Source: Halanaeroarchaeum sulfurireducens | Lineage (GTDB): Archaea > Halobacteriota > Halobacteria > Halobacteriales > Halobacteriaceae | Direction of reading: 5' to 3' | Length of the DNA: 64,000 nucleotides | NCBI RefSeq assembly: GCF_001011115.1 | Contig: NZ_CP008874.1 | Location: 868,001-932,000, forward strand | Shown: piece after piece, positions 58,551 to 64,000 of the stretch | Layout: each line of letters begins with the position of its first letter | Position numbering within the stretch: the stretch's first letter is position 1 | Program-made: the position numbers and the translations under genes | The notes under the pieces: generated by a model | The model's database searches: none | Told to the model about the DNA's origin: nothing | What the model saw: only the letters and a program-made list of their open reading frames with translations

Positions 58551-59948
58551 ATGGAGTTCATCGACGACAGCGGCCGAATTTTCGGCCTGATCAACGTCAT
58601 CGACGCCCTGGTCGTTTTGCTCGTCCTGGGGGTCGCCGTCGCCGGCATCGCCCTGGTGACCTCCCAGGAGCCCGCCCCCGAACCGGATATCGCGTCCACA
58701 CACGCCACCCTCGACCTCGGCAGCCAGCCCCAGTATATCGTCTCGGAGATCAACGAAGGCGACACCTACAGTCCCAGCGAGGACTCGAGGATAACGATCA
58801 CGGACGTCTACGTCACACCCGATGGCAACCAGGATCGCATTACGGCCCGCGTGAAACTAGCCGGGCCCGCGAAAGACAACGCGATCAAATACGACGGCGC
58901 CCCGCCACGCCTCGGTCGTACACTCGCCATCACCACGGATCTGTACGAAATTTCGGGTGACATCCGGGCGGTCGGGTCCGCGGACGCGCTCGACCGCGAG
59001 ACCGCCACCGTCCAGCTCGAAGACCGCGTCTCCCGGACGACCGCCGAATCCATCGCCCCCGGCGACGAGATCCGCGTCGCCGGACGCACGGTCGCCACAG
59101 TCGAGAACGTCCTCGCCTACCCGACAGACAATCCCACCAAAAACGACGTTCTCCTCAACGTCACAGTCCACGCCTTCGACCAGAACGGCGATCTCCACTT
59201 CGGAGACACGCCGCTCCGTGAAGGCCAACGGCTCACACTCCCCCTGAACAGCGCATCTTTCCATGGAGACATCCGTCGCGTGAACACCGACCTGCACACC
59301 CAATCGACCCAACTGCTCACGACCGCAACCCTCGATACCCAGACCGCCCAGGACGTCACCACTGGCGACCTCATTCGAATGGGTGATACCACCGTCGCAA
59401 CCGTCGAATCGGTCACGCGCTACGGCACGAACAATCCCGACCGCAAGCGCGTCCTCGTGGGCCTCACCACCCAGACTCACCAGTTCGGCGAGCAAACCTA
59501 CTTCGGGCAAACTCACGTCACCGACGGTGCCCACATCCCGATCCAGACCAGCCAGTACGACGTCACCGGGACCATCGACCGCGTCGGTGCAACCACACCA
59601 CCCGGCACACCGGCGACGAAAACCGTCACGCTCCGCAAGACGGACGTCTCCGAACCGATGGCGGACGCACTCACGACGGGCATGGTCGAGCGGTCGGGGA
59701 ACAAAACCATCGCCGAAGTGACCGACGTCGATGTCCAACCCTCCGTCGTCCTCATCCGCGGCGACGAAGGTGACCTGGGCGTCTATGACCACCTGATCGA
59801 CCGCGACGTCACCCTCACCACCGAGTTACGGGTCCGCGAAACGGTGTCCGGAACCCAGTTCAAGGGCGAAACCATCCAGCAAGGCTCGACCGTCACCCTC
59901 GATCTCGGCTCGATGACGGTGCGCGCAACGGTCGTCGATATCTCCTGA
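58551..59948 (+). CDS. DUF4330-family membrane-anchored protein
   Basis: 465 residues. A single N-terminal membrane segment (DALVVLLVLGVAVAGIALV, about 18-36) follows MEFIDDSGRIFGLINVID, the DUF4330 start. The rest is outside the membrane and contains three or four repeats with VGSADAL, TVATVENVLAYPTDNPTKNDVLL and TVATVESVTRYGTNNPDRKRVLV. It is rich in Thr and Asp. Function is unknown. The next gene starts 1 base after the stop. Confidence 0.8.
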   Translation: MEFIDDSGRIFGLINVIDALVVLLVLGVAVAGIALVTSQEPAPEPDIASTHATLDLGSQPQYIVSEINEGDTYSPSEDSRITITDVYVTPDGNQDRITARVKLAGPAKDNAIKYDGAPPRLGRTLAITTDLYEISGDIRAVGSADALDRETATVQLEDRVSRTTAESIAPGDEIRVAGRTVATVENVLAYPTDNPTKNDVLLNVTVHAFDQNGDLHFGDTPLREGQRLTLPLNSASFHGDIRRVNTDLHTQSTQLLTTATLDTQTAQDVTTGDLIRMGDTTVATVESVTRYGTNNPDRKRVLVGLTTQTHQFGEQTYFGQTHVTDGAHIPIQTSQYDVTGTIDRVGATTPPGTPATKTVTLRKTDVSEPMADALTTGMVERSGNKTIAEVTDVDVQPSVVLIRGDEGDLGVYDHLIDRDVTLTTELRVRETVSGTQFKGETIQQGSTVTLDLGSMTVRATVVDIS

Positions 59949-59949
59949 G

Positions 59950-60525
59950 ATGAGTACACTCACGGACGTCCTCGCAGTGCCAGCCTCCGTCGAGCAATCC
60001 CGCGTCTATCGATCCATCCAGTCGCTCTCCGACGCACTCCACCGCGCGGCAGAAACCACACGGCTCAAAACGATCGGTCGAAGCCTCAGTCACTACACCC
60101 AGGAGTCCTGGCTGTACCGCTGGCTCACCAAAGAGCCCGAACCCGACGTGATCGTCATCGATCTGCGGGACACCTGGACGGTCGCTCCGTTCATCGCGAT
60201 CCTCGACTGGCTGATCGAACTATTGGCCGTTGCCTACCAGGACTCACGTCTCGAACACGTCATTGCCGCCGTGCACCGGCGGCTGTACCGGTCGCCCGTC
60301 CGATTTCTCTCAGTCCTCCTGATGGCTGTTTTCCTTCCCATTTTGGTCTATAAAGCAGTCCAAACTGCTGTTTCGACCACGACAGTCGTCTTGCTCGTCG
60401 TGACCGTGGGATCCGGGGTCGGCACGCTCGTCGACCTCTCCTGGCCGGAACTCCGCGAGACCCGCCTAGTCCAGCTTGCTATCGCCGCGCTGGAACCGCC
60501 CGAGCCGCCGGAACGGGACGGCTGA
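59950..60525 (+). CDS. Haloarchaeal membrane protein, unknown
   Basis: 191 residues. A soluble N-terminal half (SVEQSRVYRSIQSLSDALHR) is followed by LTKEPEPDVIVIDLRDTWTV, then two membrane segments (RFLSVLLMAVFLPILVYKAV and TTTVVLLVVTVGSGVGTLV). It is coupled to the DUF4330 gene, so the two probably act together at the membrane. No family was recognised. Confidence 0.72.
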   Translation: MSTLTDVLAVPASVEQSRVYRSIQSLSDALHRAAETTRLKTIGRSLSHYTQESWLYRWLTKEPEPDVIVIDLRDTWTVAPFIAILDWLIELLAVAYQDSRLEHVIAAVHRRLYRSPVRFLSVLLMAVFLPILVYKAVQTAVSTTTVVLLVVTVGSGVGTLVDLSWPELRETRLVQLAIAALEPPEPPERDG

Positions 60526-60623
60526 AGCCTCTCTTTGCCACCGGAGGAGGTGAATCGAGGATCGGGGCAGCTGGATGGATGATGATCTGCATTGCTGGTC
60601 CATTACCCACTAATCGGGGTTAT
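60526..60623. other. Short gap before element B
   Basis: Only the gap and target site TTAT (60620-60623) are seen; no gene. Confidence 0.5.
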
Positions 60624-62101
60624 GGGATGAACAGGCGCAAAACCTCGCGCTTTAGCGCGGGGATACGCGCCGTCACTGAATGACGCAAACCACCGAAAGT
60701 AGCAATTCTGGATATTCCACGCCAACCGACACTATTAACAAAACAGCACGCATAACCTGTTATGGAGCTAGAAAATGGGTCGAACCATCCGAACCTTCGA
60801 GGCCACAATCACGAACCAACAACAGGTTCGTGACGACCTTGACCAACTCGGATGGGCCGCCTCAAAACTCTGGAACGTCGGTCGCTACTACGCACAAGAA
60901 CAGTGGGATGAAACGGGCGAAATTCCTGATGACGGGGAGCTCAAAGCCGAACTCAAAAGCCACGAACGCTACACGGACTTACATTCACAGTCCAGTCAGC
61001 GCGTTCTCGAAGAACTCGCTGAAGCGTTCAACGGCTGGTTCAAAAAGCGTCGGAACGGCGACGACCGTGCCCGACCGCCCGGCTACCGCAAACACGGAGA
61101 CTCCCATCCGCGTTCAACTGTGTCGTTCAAAGCGGCTGGCTTCAGGCACGACGCACAGTTCACCCGTGTCCGCCTCTCGAAAGGCCGTAACCTCAAAGAA
61201 AACCGTTCGGACTTCATCCTATGTGAGTATCAGACTCGCCCGGATGTTGACCTGACCGAGTGGGACATTCAACAGGTTCGCGCCATCTACAAACGCGACG
61301 AGTGGCGGCTTCAATTCGTCTGTCGCACCACCATCGACCCGGCACCGCCGGGCGAGGAAGTGGCCGGTGTTGACCTCGGGATATGCAACTTCGCCGCCGT
61401 CTCGTTTGGCGGTGAATCCGTGTTGTATCCCGGTGGCGCACTCAAAGAAGACGAATACTACTTCACGAAGCAGAAAGCCAAGTGCGACGATTCCTCATCC
61501 CGTGAAGCGACTCGTCTCGACCGCAAGCGGAGGGGTCGTCGGACGCACTTCTTGCACGCACTCTCGAAAGCCATTGTAGGAGAGTGTACCGAACGAGGTG
61601 TCGGAACGGTTGTCGTTGGCGACCTTGGCGGCATCCGCGAGGACGACGAGAACGGCGACCCTCGGAATTGGGGCGACCACGGCAATCTCGACTTGCACGG
61701 GTGGGCGTTTGACCGCTTCACGACGCTCCTCGACTACAAGGCGGAAGCCGAAGGTATTGATGTGGAGTTGGTGTCGGAACGCGATACGTCGAAGTCGTGT
61801 TCGGCATGCGGCCACATCGACGACAATCAGCGAGTTGAACGTGGACTGTACGTGTGTGAGAACTGCGGCACGGTTTCGAACGCGGACGTGAATGGTGCGG
61901 AGAATATTCGCCAAAAGGTACTCCCGAGTCTCGCCACGGATGGCGGTGATAGGGATAACGGCTGGTTGGCACAGCCAGCGGTTCACCTGTTCGACCGTAG
62001 TGAGGGTGTTTTTGCCCCACGAGAACAGGTCGAGAACCGCGAACCGTAATATCCCAACGCGGTCGGGAATCCTCGCGCTTCAGCGCGGGGAGGATGTCAA
62101 C
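60624..62101 (+). mobile_element. IS1341-type TnpB element B
   Basis: The left end GGGATGAACAGGCGCAAAACC follows TTAT at 60620-60623, and the right end finishes GGAGGATGTCAAC near 62101; both match element A at 19387. Both ends carry the same hairpin CTCGCGC-TTTA/TTCA-GCGCGGGG (60643-60663 and 62071-62094). It has only tnpB. It is inserted between the membrane protein gene and the transducer and does not break a gene. Confidence 0.83.
60775..62049 (+). CDS. tnpB: TnpB RNA-guided endonuclease, GDL variant
   Basis: 424 residues. It has VAGVDLGICNFAAV (first Asp), the zinc ribbon CSACG and CENCG, and VSNADVNGAENI (final Asp). The middle motif is VVVGDLGGIREDDENG, with Gly where Glu is expected, as in 19597-20865. 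The two proteins share most of their sequence, including LHSQSSQRVLEELAEAFNGW. Cleavage activity is therefore uncertain, or depends on another Glu nearby. Confidence 0.88.
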   Translation: MGRTIRTFEATITNQQQVRDDLDQLGWAASKLWNVGRYYAQEQWDETGEIPDDGELKAELKSHERYTDLHSQSSQRVLEELAEAFNGWFKKRRNGDDRARPPGYRKHGDSHPRSTVSFKAAGFRHDAQFTRVRLSKGRNLKENRSDFILCEYQTRPDVDLTEWDIQQVRAIYKRDEWRLQFVCRTTIDPAPPGEEVAGVDLGICNFAAVSFGGESVLYPGGALKEDEYYFTKQKAKCDDSSSREATRLDRKRRGRRTHFLHALSKAIVGECTERGVGTVVVGDLGGIREDDENGDPRNWGDHGNLDLHGWAFDRFTTLLDYKAEAEGIDVELVSERDTSKSCSACGHIDDNQRVERGLYVCENCGTVSNADVNGAENIRQKVLPSLATDGGDRDNGWLAQPAVHLFDRSEGVFAPREQVENREP

Positions 62102-62330
62102 GTTCAAAGAACAGAAACGTTCCCCTGAGACGGGGCCTGCGCGTAATCGATCCAGTAAGAACCTGTCTTGCCATCCCTGGAGTGGACCCACACCCAATCA
62201 CCTGTATTTAATTACCCCCGCCGGCTCTGGAGAAACAATGCATCCACGTACCCGACAACGAAAAACAAACCGCTGTCCTCCGGTGAGCGAACACTCACCG
62301 AACCGCCCGAACACCACGGGTGTGTGATAC
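62102..62330. other. Intergenic region before transducer gene
   Basis: 229 bases with no gene; a TATA-like ctgtatttaattacc lies at about 62199-62213, roughly 120 bases before the transducer start. Further downstream ctcaccgaaccgcc gives no clear operator. Confidence 0.4.
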
Positions 62331-64000
62331 ATGAAGGCTCGATTCTATCGCAAGACGTCCGTCCTTCTCATCGCTCTGGTTCTGGTCTGTAGTCTGCTCC
62401 CGCTTGGCGCCGTGACGTACGCATCGACGACGAACGCAGAAGCTGCGGTCGAACACGAAGTACAAAACCAACTCCGTGCAGAAGTCGAGGGAATTTCGGA
62501 ACGGACGGAAACAAACGCCGACGCCTCAGCCGAACAGGCCCGAATGTTGGCCTCCCAGAATAGCGTCCTCGAACTCACGGACCTCCGGCAAGAGTCCGGG
62601 GACGTCTCAGGCACGGCGGCATACGAACGCGCCTTCGAATACACGAAACTGATCTCCCAACAAGACTCCGTCGTGCGGTCGGTTATCTACTGGGAGGATG
62701 GCGATGCGCTCGTCGGTGCCCACGATGGCGATCCAGTCGACGACAATCGGGGGGAAATGCTGTGGTTCGAAAAAACGATGTCCCCGAACGCTGTCGAACA
62801 CGGCGACGTCCGGGCGTCGTATCTGAGTATGTCCCGAGCGGTGGGCGAACCAGTCATCCGGTATACGTCCCCCGTCGAGCGAGACGGTGAACGGGTCGGT
62901 GTCGCGCTCATCAGCTACAGAGCCGGCGAGATCGTCGAACCCATCAATCAACTCGAAGTGGGTGAGAACGGCTACGGTGCCATGATCGCCCCCGATTACA
63001 CGACGGCCGAGGGGACCGAGTTGGGGTCGCTGTTCGTCGCAAACGGTGCGTATCCGAACACGACGTTCGACGAAGAGCAAGCCGGCGAGCTATACATCCC
63101 GGACGAGCAACTCAGCGGGGATACCGGGTCTGTCACCTTTCGCAAAGATGGAAAAACGTGGCACGCCGAATATCAACGAACGCAAATCGGCGGGAAAGAA
63201 TACTATACACTCGCCACGATTCCCGAATCGGAGGTCCTCGCACCCGCGCTGGCCATCCGTAACCGGGGACTGCTTATCGGTGGTGTCGCAGGACTGCTGA
63301 TCGTCATCGTCTCGGTCGTTGCGACGCGGAGATTCACCGCCCCGATCAACCGACTGGCCGAAGACGCCCAGGCCGTAGCCGACGGTGACATGGACCGGGA
63401 GATCCGCCAGTCGACACTCACGACGGAGCTGAACCTGTTGACCGAGTCGACGCAGTCCATGAAAGAAAACGTCGTCGAGGCCCTCGATGACGCACAGGCA
63501 CAACGCGAGAAGGCCCAGGAGCAACAAGAAAAGGCCGAGACCGCAAAACGGGACGCCGATGCGGCACGACACGAAGCCGAACAACTGTCCGACCACCTCC
63601 AACAGAAAGCCCAGGCGTTCAGTCAGACGATGGACCGAGCTGCAGAGGGCGACCTGACCCAGCGGATGGATGCAGATGGTCAAAGCGAGGCGATGGCGGA
63701 TATCGCCAGGGCGTTCAACGGAATGATGAGCGACATCGAGGCCACGATGGAACGAATCCACTCGTTCGCCGATGATGTCGCGACGTCTGTCGAGGAGGTG
63801 ACCGCCAGCACCGAAGAGAGCGAAACCGCGAGCGAGCAAGTCAGCGAATCGGTCCAGGAGATTTCAGCAGATACCGAGGAGCAATCCACCAGTCTGCAAC
63901 AGGTCGCATCGGAAATGCAGAACCTATCGGGGTCGATCGAGGAGGTGGCAGCCTCGGCCGACGAGATCGCCACCCAGTCCGAACAGACCGCCGAGCTAGG
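62331..64000 (+). CDS. Methyl-accepting chemotaxis-type transducer, 3' end beyond window
   Basis: At least 556 residues, running off the window. It starts with a membrane segment (SVLLIALVLVCSLLPLGAV, about 10-28), then an extracellular Cache-like sensor (about 35-305, with IAPDYTTAEGTEL and GKEYYTLATIP), a second membrane segment (LLIGGVAGLLIVIVSVV, about 314-330) and a HAMP domain (FTAPINRLAEDAQAVADGDM). A coiled coil rich in Gln, Glu and Ala follows, with a second HAMP-like unit (AFSQTMDRAAEGDLTQRMD). The signalling domain begins at the edge (EEVTASTEESETASEQVSES). This order is the haloarchaeal Htr layout. Ligand is unknown. Confidence 0.9.
   Translation, partial: MKARFYRKTSVLLIALVLVCSLLPLGAVTYASTTNAEAAVEHEVQNQLRAEVEGISERTETNADASAEQARMLASQNSVLELTDLRQESGDVSGTAAYERAFEYTKLISQQDSVVRSVIYWEDGDALVGAHDGDPVDDNRGEMLWFEKTMSPNAVEHGDVRASYLSMSRAVGEPVIRYTSPVERDGERVGVALISYRAGEIVEPINQLEVGENGYGAMIAPDYTTAEGTELGSLFVANGAYPNTTFDEEQAGELYIPDEQLSGDTGSVTFRKDGKTWHAEYQRTQIGGKEYYTLATIPESEVLAPALAIRNRGLLIGGVAGLLIVIVSVVATRRFTAPINRLAEDAQAVADGDMDREIRQSTLTTELNLLTESTQSMKENVVEALDDAQAQREKAQEQQEKAETAKRDADAARHEAEQLSDHLQQKAQAFSQTMDRAAEGDLTQRMDADGQSEAMADIARAFNGMMSDIEATMERIHSFADDVATSVEEVTASTEESETASEQVSESVQEISADTEEQSTSLQQVASEMQNLSGSIEEVAASADEIATQSEQTAEL

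Noticed and set aside
58551-60525. DUF4330 gene and its neighbour as part of the glycan or TA systems
   Set aside because: They are GC-rich, ordinary in arrangement, and separated from both systems by the IS605 element and other genes.
1-64000. CRISPR array, rRNA or tRNA genes
   Set aside because: I saw no regularly spaced direct repeats with unique spacers and no sequence resembling a tRNA cloverleaf or conserved rRNA; a dedicated scan would be needed to exclude a tRNA.

Overview
This window is almost certainly from a haloarchaeon (class Halobacteria). The evidence is the acid-rich proteins, the mostly high GC content, TATA-box promoters with very short or no leaders, an archaeal AglB/STT3 oligosaccharyltransferase, and haloarchaeal TnpB-type insertion sequences. 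I cannot assign a genus from sequence alone.

Layout. 0.2-4.1 kb: an AglB-type oligosaccharyltransferase and a polyprenyl-phosphate sugar transferase. 4.1-7.4 kb: an AbrB/PIN pair and a UPF0175/PIN pair whose toxin gene is split by a TnpB element. 7.5-10 kb: two nucleotide-sugar pyrophosphorylases flanking an SDR epimerase. 10-22.7 kb: an accessory zone packed with toxin-antitoxin (TA) modules, antitoxin remnants, a second TnpB element and four copies of the 5' end of one glycosyltransferase gene. 22.9-47.6 kb: a mosaic surface-glycan locus. It holds an IS481-like element, UDP-HexNAc epimerase and dehydrogenase genes, several GT4 glycosyltransferases, four alkaline-phosphatase/sulfatase superfamily genes (one decayed), a polysaccharide deacetylase, a GDP-mannose dehydratase / GDP-fucose synthase / NUDIX trio, GalU with a UDP-glucuronate decarboxylase-like enzyme, an FkbM methyltransferase and a polytopic membrane protein. 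47.7-49.5 kb: an ABC exporter resembling lipid-linked oligosaccharide flippases. 49.7-55.5 kb: a second TA cluster. 55.5-57.4 kb: an IS605-type TnpA+TnpB element. 57.4-60.5 kb: ordinary chromosomal genes. 60.6-62.1 kb: another TnpB element. 62.3 kb to the edge: a chemotaxis transducer.

The genes fit together as an N-glycan or surface-glycan island. Nucleotide sugars (UDP-GlcNAc/GalNAc and uronic acids, GDP-deoxyhexose, UDP-pentose) would be made by the SDR and pyrophosphorylase genes. The first sugar phosphate would be put on the lipid by the 2607-4058 transferase, and the glycan extended by the GT4 enzymes. It would be modified by the FkbM, deacetylase and phosphatase/sulfatase-fold proteins, flipped by the ABC transporter and moved to protein by AglB. 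Genes at 33.9-37.5 and 40.4-47.6 kb are clearly richer in A+T than the rest, which suggests import in several pieces.

The most unusual aspect is the TA load: about seventeen complete, split or orphan modules bracket the glycan locus on both sides. Five are the same two-gene design, an HTH protein plus a small partner with a conserved W/H-rich core. Several carry recognisable inverted-repeat operators. The TA modules in the left zone are separated by repeated fragments of one glycosyltransferase gene, as if repeated insertion and recombination had occurred at that gene. Two PIN toxin genes are broken by TnpB elements.
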